Of a stretch of 34,457 nucleotides of DNA, positions 27,401 to 32,623 are shown in pieces. The notes beneath the pieces were generated by a model that saw only the letters and a program-made list of their open reading frames with translations, was not told the origin of the DNA and ran no database searches. Within the stretch, counting starts at the first letter, position 1; each line of letters starts with the position of its first letter. This DNA comes from a virus. Both the position numbers and the translations under genes were made by a program. Location: IMG/VR virus record IMGVR_UViG_3300017729_000012, positions 1 through 34,457 of that record; one strand, 5' to 3'.

Positions 27401-29268
27401 CCAATACCAGCTTCTTGCAATCCATACTTATATATAGAAGGCACACCCTGCATAAAAGCTCTTTGTACAGGCTGTACAAGACCACCCATTAAAAAACCAG
27501 ACATAAATACATTAAATCCTTCACCAGAAAACTGATCACCCATTGCAGATAGTATCATTTGATTCTGTAATGCAACACCACCTTGTGCTGGATTTTGTAG
27601 TATTTCTGTATAATAACCAACAGTAGCTGCAGATATTGCTTCTTGAGAAACCTCTTGAATACCTTCAGCAACATTAGCTGCAAAGTAATCTAACATAACT
27701 ATACCACCACTACCAGCAACACTTTTCCATCCACCCGCAGCTTTAATTTTTGCACCTAGTCTTTTAAGACCTAAGAAACCTTTTTCTTTTCCTCCTAAAT
27801 ATTTAAAAGGGTTTTTAATTACTTTACCCGCAGCATCAACTACTTTTTTACCTGCTGTATTTATTACATTTTTAGCAATCCCTTTACCAAATGCTGAACC
27901 TATTGTACGCTGAATACCTCTTTGGAAACCACCTAATGCATTGCCAAGAACTAACCAGTTACTTGCATATATTATTGGTGCATTGGCCATCATTGTTTTA
28001 AATGCAGCTTGATCAGCAGCATTATTTATTCTAGCCATCTCATATTCATCAACACCCTGACCACCATTAGCAGCAGCGTAGTTATTCATACCATTTTTAA
28101 GTACTTGATTATATGCCATACCAGCTTCTAACTTGCTCTCAGCCATAGCTAAATTAACAGCTCTCATATCTCTATAAAAACCACCAAACTTTGCATTCAT
28201 CTTAGCAAGATTACTCATATTTTGACCAGCATTTTTTGCAGTCTTAATATCTCTAAATGCTTTTACTGTATTAGGTGTAAAACCTCTACCAAGTAAATTT
28301 CCTGCAGCTTTTAATCTTTCACCGCCTTTAGCAGCAACCCAGAAATCTCTAGCATTTTCAATTGCTTTAGCTTGCTTTAATATATCTCTTGTACGTTCGT
28401 ACATTTTTGTGAAACTAAAAAAGCCTTTAACACCTTTAACAACGTTTGCACCTGTCTTAGCTATAGTAACTGGTGCTGCTGTACCTCCTGAAAGTGCTGT
28501 AACACCCGCTAACACTAGCTCTTCTGCAGCAATAGATATAAGTATACCTCCTGTATATGCAGAGTTAGCTGCTAGGTTATTCATAAACCCACCAAAACCT
28601 CCTCTGGTAGAATTCATTATACCCATCTTGTCTTCAAAAGCTGTAGCTGAGTCAAGATCTGGCTCAAGATAATCAGAACCACTAAACATAGATCCATATA
28701 CAGAACTTAATCCTGTACCAACTAATGACCACCAATTACCTCTCATTCTGGAAAAGTCATCATAAATTGTAGAATTTGCATTATAAAAACTTTCCATATT
28801 AGAATATGGAGAATATCCTAACTTATCAAACTCAGGATGTTCAAAATATCTCATAAACTGAGTTTGCCTCATTCCTGTAAATGCAGGGGCAACTTTTTTT
28901 TCTGATACAGGTGTATCATTTAAAGTCAATAACCTCTTCGTCATTGAAAAGGTGTTCTCAGTATTATCAGGTCTGCTTTGAGTAACAGGATTATATGTAT
29001 CAGTAGCAGGACCGGGATCAGCTATACCTAAACTTGCCATAGCACCCACACCATACTTATCTATTGCTGCTGTGTATTCATTAACACCTGATATATCATC
29101 AGCTGCTAAATCACCGCTCATAGCATAATTATTAAAATTCTCTTCTGGAGTTTCAAATAATTCTTCAATAGGTTCAAAACGGAACTGCCCATCAGGTATT
29201 ACACTTGGGGCAGGTCTTTCAGCTTCTCTATTAAGTTGTTGTAATGGTGTTTTAGATTCGTTTTCCAT
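15496..29268 (-). CDS. Giant virion RNA polymerase polyprotein with zincin domain (4590 aa)
   Basis: About half a megadalton. The likely role is early phage transcription by a polymerase carried in the virion, as shown for gp66 of crAss-like phage phi14:2. Order: an acidic start; hydrophobic or Gly-rich segments at about 233-270, 430-465 and 518-600 (including ANVAEGIQEVSQEAI) that could cross or perturb a membrane; long charged helical stretches; a zincin with HEAFH at 2146-2150 and EEYLADEF at 2209-2216; a beta-like barrel candidate around SAVKMMK (K3276, K3279) and QVIQPSNKM; and a beta-prime-like barrel with R3582-IPT and VSGADFDIDK, the metal-binding DFDID at 3621-3625. Compare NRAPT...NADFDGD of cellular RNA polymerase. 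The last 190 residues are acidic. It is one uninterrupted frame, far longer than the 2180-aa gp66, so it appears to fuse parts that are separate elsewhere. Polymerase call is strong; domain limits are rough. Confidence 0.85.
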   Translation of the reverse strand: MENESKTPLQQLNREAERPAPSVIPDGQFRFEPIEELFETPEENFNNYAMSGDLAADDISGVNEYTAAIDKYGVGAMASLGIADPGPATDTYNPVTQSRPDNTENTFSMTKRLLTLNDTPVSEKKVAPAFTGMRQTQFMRYFEHPEFDKLGYSPYSNMESFYNANSTIYDDFSRMRGNWWSLVGTGLSSVYGSMFSGSDYLEPDLDSATAFEDKMGIMNSTRGGFGGFMNNLAANSAYTGGILISIAAEELVLAGVTALSGGTAAPVTIAKTGANVVKGVKGFFSFTKMYERTRDILKQAKAIENARDFWVAAKGGERLKAAGNLLGRGFTPNTVKAFRDIKTAKNAGQNMSNLAKMNAKFGGFYRDMRAVNLAMAESKLEAGMAYNQVLKNGMNNYAAANGGQGVDEYEMARINNAADQAAFKTMMANAPIIYASNWLVLGNALGGFQRGIQRTIGSAFGKGIAKNVINTAGKKVVDAAGKVIKNPFKYLGGKEKGFLGLKRLGAKIKAAGGWKSVAGSGGIVMLDYFAANVAEGIQEVSQEAISAATVGYYTEILQNPAQGGVALQNQMILSAMGDQFSGEGFNVFMSGFLMGGLVQPVQRAFMQGVPSIYKYGLQEAGIGLATAKQKETFAEFRKTRDEMIEKIVDSYNKSWNEQAIDPSELFDVNRLNFMIQKEMAEKMKKSAYQQDFFGFKDAEDAAKFQQFFTMFETNGTRHFRDQLLGFLDMTDTELADAFPGVSNKDKKDGKLRKRINETIIQMDKMEENYNKLKDKYVNPFDENKFNRKTQEKEYINELVARAGYDHARYLYMFTNESFMSAVSRADGIYSKLEAEPLFAKMAASDITTLLDPESIEREIVILQEEIDAFEGASVKGAPTASSPKQEKITRLKAIQKIVTDKKNRFKNGTFKRNKALKDSLRNEFKNYVRFLAKEQGSFVNEDNIDAALVDIVDYYALDNRAKVYDKAIEFMNNPEKFAEMVERSQALSKNRLEGRAKEMKAALEKYTDITLANQLINDLAKDPVGAYADEAQMVLFLQTGNADFLIDFYDENGKVVEGVHDIKFKMIQSLINVYKSTKTDQTSEEEITQEEKDEAKRQDVDEQKSDLDVMLENAGIKLTVDTITISPYLDEVLRRSYRSYKSRMAAAGKTSLSVQEWKNSAEAQELKNVFNAIKQVWAAGTMTKNAAGETVYTSPIEQSLVDSDTGFQDFLSTPKQELLAENPLITSILNQTTVKLDDIYEQPDVADNIEVTEKPLKEGVIADLYKRVVKVPGQEPITIYELLDKKGNKLSSDLLDFVDQQFESTRGTFNENAAATAYDALSALDDQAPDSTTFEFDGVSGLFYGMSIYKGSEKYIIIQKPNSSKKFGKNQKLRVIKESNNVGPISTRKFEYIKQGEFKNVFSVEEITMDVLDDSVSKLDIQSLLSPYAHANRSDKKGLSDEQIAQALTYENAEGKERLKAILKELTPAEREQLEFVVYRNPNPQTVKEYSVQNMSGYQYKSSNPLIKRYSSEYVVGIRINNTVTQDRINQKLLEKKIQPSDSPDGIFAYMNNASFLIKDQLTGANVDPRSMNLRQAQNVMYTPFGKSITTEEQLKEIQKAFTLNSMLTTTFNNLGVAEEKQYFSIKDLPFNIKLDSKGGRIVYSKGNPVYMPALDYQYADENNNYFIFDLKYDKKQGGRIFNYTTSATDEVDLKNKVLNQLEKQGITRDSLLAGTDRYLAAVKLPNGTYALVNLKAVTYTKEEKEALFVEIVDKAKEIQAIKDDLKRNAAAVKYNEELSDKLFLSSYPGNLLDLKVGQDGSIFIQLDQQKGEEIVNIESVSIDFPVVNSDTSAVKIVESLITKYNKLEKVAANNAQVRDKNIRKSFASGAPAQDIVDKSTTEVGIEVVTDNSLVLSAESDAILAQQAVAFASVRPKNEDKRIEEEVALPEISEESDDSVLDMSEEELISRIDNDFQGHPVGIEHIINKMLRGEPLNEAEEKMMNNPVISNGVNLRVAAAGGIGSLKPQEKTKETTLDKEKAKLKELKATLTEGLKGAAKIDALDESKEYQKQLAIVKKLSKTANKLVEATTEVERIEDYNEFLDWANESLPSIIGIEDVLTLADNGITKGYKRVGAFVLDIHKIAGGVSVNGTVYVGANNPFKYHEAFHGVFRMLLTQEQIDRYRKLGKSELKSKYGSKYKAELEKFRTTAKQYEDLSDIELENEFIEEYLADEFEAFKKDPRSTKTNTEIKSFFTKIIEWIKGVLSKYTPNELQTLYENIDAGKFKSATVQLNEFTSDAGITVANALVRHDVVSKDENVSGFLYVDSMVIDPLIRSMAGMFITRVNNLEEESYNPEDVYKSIARDFRILLDPEDASNKILGAGKIKQLEELEDAFTNYPEDIKKEVFGLINIISDQDNESEFKSEAEEDSTGLRKADEFDKDASEIGGFNSLTKKVRSYIATSTMKDVDFFGKTELTEGEPLIVPVKFNEAYNGLLKAVSNISDQAVMLRRMYSYSRLNPNMAAVVDKLFNDANLDIKSLSSESPFINVTNASLLQSIVKGFENYKVDYIFNERDGAGNILIYTASERDDINSQLDEWSQAYITKRKEMNLDESGQKIDDLLDLVKNMSLVLGDKTKYLTSEKSDEKAREHSQKLFDLTGIRLSPMYLNYSYIKTFDYAKLDPEQKILYNAYSIEPISEQFLVTLYDLMYRDDNIFSKKSDGMASRLTYISLNNAIFDESIGASSFINPNGDLVYGHQLPTYHLKAISALNNPKKIDQLSNDEYLSNNYLLNNEAFRNLSSQGRIKVTRIAGSKIKSIVTTDLNDSVAEDILNTSLEDSKSTQSFGEFTPKEFAVSLINNYVSNFNRRTGKVDSVEGVGKLPIATAPVFLRVMEAANTGDLTSLPVIKAVTMKGENVELTPQLVNAFIDRIASEFERINREAIAFGELGGDIQGYNDSMQGRAFSFANTGLLLDPITQQTLANVAINAGKQKQVMTFDQGVKLAIGVSRSTIKNEVTSSLNGAFEEFNELITKLKVKDNLSTQVRQGLTIGQGVARTMVDLAGSQLNLNTNESHNLQQIFFNNWINSASINDLLLGDQAMTLQSMVDKVKRAKLNNAAYYSAYSVLSAPELGINHASTNFDMFVFDEITEQSSLTGNNIDSADAQAYITTKGSRYATFGFGRLSPSMASMYDTLDIGQAPNSDAIFGTEDKPIGLAKKQELINSKKYVYMDGKTAVKMSVTVLTKEYTSNYNAELGKWEPKPTKEQLHYLREQMEANEEANKNFAMAAPLSAVKMMKNTVNKLNDDSSGFDLSQNLKSTKLSTEYLGLQVIQPSNKMEITDMTQIKDIITSEQDDTVKIPGLGLNEKGETMNVGDVRRLYNAATSQRVILKYKNKRNLVFTFDTALDEFKLSKKKGAITPNLGAFLDYAQNSLKASGSASNLLEFFTSDKNEQKFNLNNPFTAKKYEQLFLSYFSKGTLREKVPGTALALVSSFGTRYYRKVYEVKNGIPVRSEILRESQYKGDFADRVPGDGVYPEGIVILDVLRTGLMGYTNPADASTKTGERYSEVVMPAMDKNVMDLIANTDAKIPDAISKMFGVRIPTQDKHSAVNIKIVDFLPAYYGSSAIFPKEIVEVSGADFDIDKVYAKIKEYYLDDNNNFIEFGQGDPYTEYVKNINNLTAKPDTVYNKAASMFNNDQLAIRMDNALSPQEMNRLTDQEGENKFNEDSLRAALMLGLPATKKQFTDYVEKHGNPNEAVLNNKILDYNYALAGNEGMTGTELVQQDLKKDLPIAYQAADIEVLKTAFNNLVANPDIQLFKDRQDSPVDVDSLTGMIKSFEANKGAAIGAVVLPNVYLNLLTEYNIDLFKPFKLGNVPYNGFGGKIINGERKQDIISSLVTMETDNAKERFISKLGLNIHAVGMAANMISLGIPLETTLLLLNSAEVRDLYDLSQNKVDNTSPNLKMLLDSRIASLKAKVTEEKNKNGKVKFAQVNKDLLVKAVDSTKDLSDNERLQILYAFSRLNKIKNWTAKMRPAVVLSQGLPQNVPTTKKNIKDLQELFGKDAQADVTSIFKSKTWQSTNLKVFSQIYQDLLPNVLLTMSPEFAEILSPVNDNLDIDNNKFGFDTAAKVEQDLLSYLTIKSYKHLLNNSSSNAAPVTNNLIYPGPINEADLSIVKMIRDEKTRRSENNEESNFFLDSFVGTEYATDNGNTTGLNIATSNTWRRLNAANLIDLQTSFAKLYGGLETRDLAISILHYMMVKDGLQLKYGSLLKAMSPFVMEKYLNNVNTVELALKGIIPYEKAFGITKEELIKEFKEGYLESNPTGPILRNYKTSDVEYLPVEEVVYIKDEMEDNGKMIDYFRLDLSDAMSKTYKLFKRDEEADVVDGKVVYRLVPSMGSNQQFAAGFVGGPRLTYIQTRNINSNTPVNDVIRSEQPIQQTDEAGASVGVSAVETQQKQDILRTPGAIIEVTNNSVEVKENDEQANTNIADTAKALEALSDLTASGTFDEVANAEMENNSQTLDTRTEEQQSQENQLKLDLAESEEMSEVVSLEKWWSDNVAGNTEAEKKMSEQGINSLQDAMFAYGDLFSQTELGEQELIDRLKCLL

Positions 29269-29279
29269 TTACTTATGCT

Positions 29280-32200
29280 TTATTTTTTACCATAAATAGC
29301 CTGATCCTTTTCTCTCAAAGCTTGGTTATTTCTTCTTATCTCTTCATACTGAGCTTTCATAGCCATCATCTGCTGATCAATACCCATTAAACCATTTCTA
29401 AAATCCATTTGTATAGTACCTGAATCTGTAGTATACTCAGTATAATTTTCTGCATCAGGATCATAAGGATTATAATAATTTACATTATAACTAAAATTAT
29501 AATCACCAGTTCCATTTTTTATAACTCTATACTCTGCAGTATTAGTTATACCATTATCATTAGGAATTGTATAGTCATGATAGTTATTATTATCTCCACC
29601 TAATATATCTATTTCTGTTGAAGAATAATAATCATTCTTTTTAGCTTTAACGTTCATATCATCTTGTTGATCATAAACTAAGAATATACCACTCTCATTG
29701 TTGTCTGTACCAACACCTTTTAATTTCTTTATGTCTTCTGTTGTTAATGAACCATACTGTGAATCTTTTGGCCCTTTAACTTTAGATGCTAGCCATTCTG
29801 GACTAAACTTAAGCTCATATCCTGCATGAGTTTTATCTCCTACTTTAGCTTTGTCATACACAGGCATATAAGCTAATGTCCCTATTGGAGCTATGGCATC
29901 TGTGTTAGATCTCTTAGGATTATTAATCCACGTATTTAAATCTTCTATCCACAAATTATAGACTTTTAATGCTAAATCATTTTTTTGTTCTAACTCACTA
30001 TCCTTACCTAATGTACCAACACCCATTCCAAATGTAGAGTTGTTAGCTTGTAAAGTTTTAATTTGATTAATCATGTTAGCCATTTCTTGCTCATTGTCAG
30101 CATTTCTTGCTAAAGGATTAATAGCATAGTTATATGTAGGATTACTTACAACATCAGTAAAGCTTCCATCAATACCATATCTAGCAGAATTAAAATCTCC
30201 TGAATTTACATTAGCATCTAACTGACCTGTAAGTCTTTTGTTTAATCCTTTTTTAATTGCATCATATACCATACTTGCTTCTGATTCAATTGCGGTATTA
30301 TCCATCATCATTGCTCTAGAACCATCCTTATTATATCTTGGAATTTTCGTAACACCACTTGTTTTGGACGCAGGGTTAATTTGTAAATCATAAGCAGGTA
30401 CCATATAATCTTTATTATTAGTTCCAACATCTACTTTCCAATTTAAATCAACATTGGTAATTGTACCATCCTCAACACCTTTCTTAACCAAAGCAATATA
30501 CTCAGTTTTATTTAAAGGTATACCGTCTTTAAAAATGTTTGGGAAATTACCATTATCCATTAAGTTTTTAACATGCTTATTTTGTTTTTTAACATTAACA
30601 GTAGTAATATTATTTGCTTCATCAAATTTTTCATATGCTGTTGTTACAAATTGTTCTACACCTTTTATCTGAGTGTTAGTACCATTAATACCATTCATTT
30701 TTTGATACAACGCATCATACTGATTTCTTTGATCTTTTGATAATACCATATTTGGATTATCTAAAGCCTGCTGTCTAGTGTTTGAAAACTGTTCATTTTT
30801 GTCACTATATATTTTATTAATCAAATCTCTATTAACATAACCAGTAGATTCCCCGTCTTCATTAGTAGTTTGTTCTAATAGTTTTGTTTTTATTTCTGAT
30901 ATAGATCCTCTAAATTCTTTTTGTTCTCCATTTTCTCCTGTTACAGTAATACCATAAGTTTGATCCTCACTTTCATTGTCACCTCTAGGATTCATCAAAC
31001 TCATCATGCTAACAATATCATTTACTTGATTAGCAGCTAATTTAGTATCAGCTTCTTGAAATTGAGTTTTAGTCCTTTCAATCATGTCAGTATTCTGGGT
31101 AACCTCATTTTTTTTATTAGTGGCTAAATCTATTGTATTACCATCACCCAATGTTGTATAGCCAGAAGATAGTGCATCACCAAGCGGACTGTTTATACCA
31201 GTACCTTCTAAGTCACTTTTATATTTTTCAAGGTCAAGTCTGTTTTGTTGTTTAACTTTCTCTAGGTTGAGAGCATTAGCAGCATTAGCTCTAATCTTGC
31301 TCATGTCATACTTGAACTGTTTTTCTTTTAAAGCATATGGGTTGGCATTCATTTCATATTCATAGTCTCTTGCGCTAAATGCTTGTGCAGATTCTCTCAT
31401 ATCATTCATGATATTATTCTGCATAAGCATACTATATGCTTTATTTAAAGTATTATTTAATGTTTTACTAGGTAAAGCTGCTTCTTCTCTAATTCTTTTT
31501 TTAGCTTCTAGTGCTGCTTTAAATTGTTCTGTTCTTGATAATTGTTCTGTATTAGCATTATCAAGTTGTGAGCCTTCTATTATACCATTAGCACCTTTAT
31601 AGTTTGCCCAAGAAACATTAGCTTTTTCTGCTTTAGCTAAAGCTTGCATATCTTGAGCTATTCTAAGTTCATTAATACCTTCAATTCTTCTAATTGTTTC
31701 AGAAGCCCAAAGCTCTTGTCCTTGCTCTAAGTTAGCTGCTCTACCTTCTTTAACTGCAGCTGTTGCCCAATCCATACCTTTTACATATGCTTCTGTTTGA
31801 TATGCAGCTTGTACTCTTGGATGTTCCATAAGTCTATTTCTGATTTGCTGTAATGCAGCACCAGTTACTTGAGCACCATTTTGTTCAGTAATTATCCAAT
31901 CAGAATTTATAATTTCTTTTGGGTTAGTTGCAGATATAGGCTTATTAGGATTATATTTAGGATTAGGTTTTTTAGCAAACCTATCTCTTTTCATTTTTAA
32001 AGGTGGGTCCATGTTCTCTAATAGTTGCTGACCCATTTCAAATAAGTTAGCATCAGGAACATATTTTGGAAGAGCCATTTGCATAGCTTTATCAGGACTA
32101 GCATTAATAAATGCATCCATTTGATATTGCATTGCTCTTTCTCCTGTTTTCCAATATTTACTTTGTACACTTCTATCAGGTGAATTCAGCAATAAATTTG

Positions 32201-32564
32201 CTGTTTTCATTTCTTCTCTATATCTAGAAGTAAACAAAACATCTTTTACAGTAATATCATCTTCATAGAATGGGGCAAACACGTCCCTAGCTGCATTGAC
32301 ATTTTGTTGTAATGATAAATCCATACCAGATATTTTTTCAATCTGTGGTGCAATTTGTTCTGCGTACTGATCTCTTCTTTCTTTAGTATCTTCTCTTGAC
32401 AAATCAGCATAAACTACTTTATTATATAATTCATTAGTAGCTTTAAAATTAGTATCATACTTATCTTGTCTTGTCTCCAATACAGCAGACAAGAATTTAT
32501 AATCCGGTGTAAACGGTTTAATATCCGGTAAGTATGTATCTGCTCCTTTTATGTATGTTGCCAT
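29280..32564 (-). CDS. Probable virion cargo / structural protein of crAss-like type (1094 aa)
   Basis: No enzyme motif. The N-terminal 200 residues (PDIKPFTPDYKFL, KISGMDLSLQQNVNAA, FAPFYEDD, KYWKTGERAMQY) follow a pattern I associate with large structural proteins next to the polymerase genes of crAss-like phages; this is memory of family style, not a search. Residues of about 280-450 are Ala/Glu/Lys-rich and helical. The C-terminal part is Asn/Asp/Tyr-rich with beta character, then a helical tail (QQMMAMKAQYEEIRRNNQ). It has no signal peptide or membrane segment. It lies 11 bases before the giant polymerase gene and directly after a promoter-like and hairpin-bearing gap. Its role as an internal (cargo) protein ejected with the polymerase is an inference. 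Confidence 0.6.
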   Translation of the reverse strand: MATYIKGADTYLPDIKPFTPDYKFLSAVLETRQDKYDTNFKATNELYNKVVYADLSREDTKERRDQYAEQIAPQIEKISGMDLSLQQNVNAARDVFAPFYEDDITVKDVLFTSRYREEMKTANLLLNSPDRSVQSKYWKTGERAMQYQMDAFINASPDKAMQMALPKYVPDANLFEMGQQLLENMDPPLKMKRDRFAKKPNPKYNPNKPISATNPKEIINSDWIITEQNGAQVTGAALQQIRNRLMEHPRVQAAYQTEAYVKGMDWATAAVKEGRAANLEQGQELWASETIRRIEGINELRIAQDMQALAKAEKANVSWANYKGANGIIEGSQLDNANTEQLSRTEQFKAALEAKKRIREEAALPSKTLNNTLNKAYSMLMQNNIMNDMRESAQAFSARDYEYEMNANPYALKEKQFKYDMSKIRANAANALNLEKVKQQNRLDLEKYKSDLEGTGINSPLGDALSSGYTTLGDGNTIDLATNKKNEVTQNTDMIERTKTQFQEADTKLAANQVNDIVSMMSLMNPRGDNESEDQTYGITVTGENGEQKEFRGSISEIKTKLLEQTTNEDGESTGYVNRDLINKIYSDKNEQFSNTRQQALDNPNMVLSKDQRNQYDALYQKMNGINGTNTQIKGVEQFVTTAYEKFDEANNITTVNVKKQNKHVKNLMDNGNFPNIFKDGIPLNKTEYIALVKKGVEDGTITNVDLNWKVDVGTNNKDYMVPAYDLQINPASKTSGVTKIPRYNKDGSRAMMMDNTAIESEASMVYDAIKKGLNKRLTGQLDANVNSGDFNSARYGIDGSFTDVVSNPTYNYAINPLARNADNEQEMANMINQIKTLQANNSTFGMGVGTLGKDSELEQKNDLALKVYNLWIEDLNTWINNPKRSNTDAIAPIGTLAYMPVYDKAKVGDKTHAGYELKFSPEWLASKVKGPKDSQYGSLTTEDIKKLKGVGTDNNESGIFLVYDQQDDMNVKAKKNDYYSSTEIDILGGDNNNYHDYTIPNDNGITNTAEYRVIKNGTGDYNFSYNVNYYNPYDPDAENYTEYTTDSGTIQMDFRNGLMGIDQQMMAMKAQYEEIRRNNQALREKDQAIYGKK

Positions 32565-32568
32565 AATG

Positions 32569-32599
32569 TAAAATTAATATAATTATATAAGTTTACAAA
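32569..32599 (-). promoter_or_regulatory. Bacteroidota-type promoter candidate for the 1094-aa and giant genes
   Basis: On the minus strand TTTG (complement of 32596-32599) is followed after 19 bases by TAATTTTA (complement of 32569-32576). This matches the TTTG-N19-TAnnTTTG plan of Bacteroidetes sigma factors in all but the last base. The ATG of the 1094-aa gene begins only 4 bases after the -7 box, so the transcript would be leaderless or nearly so. The sequence is very AT-rich, which weakens the match. Confidence 0.4.
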
Positions 32600-32614
32600 G
32601 TGTTTTGTATAAAC
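32591..32614 (-). terminator. Hairpin between the right-edge gene and the 1094-aa gene
   Basis: On the minus strand GTTTA-TA-CAAA pairs with TTTG-TAAAC across an ACAC loop: nine pairs with a two-base bulge. It is followed by an AT-rich, not purely T, stretch. It begins 9 bases after the stop codon of the right-edge gene and may end or attenuate that transcript. Its right arm contains the TTTG of the promoter candidate, so the two readings compete. Confidence 0.35.
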
Positions 32615-32623
32615 CCTTTAAGT

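Noticed and set aside
15848-28672. Many short plus-strand open frames inside the giant gene
   Set aside because: All lie opposite continuous coding sequence, differ widely in composition and show no start context or family signal.
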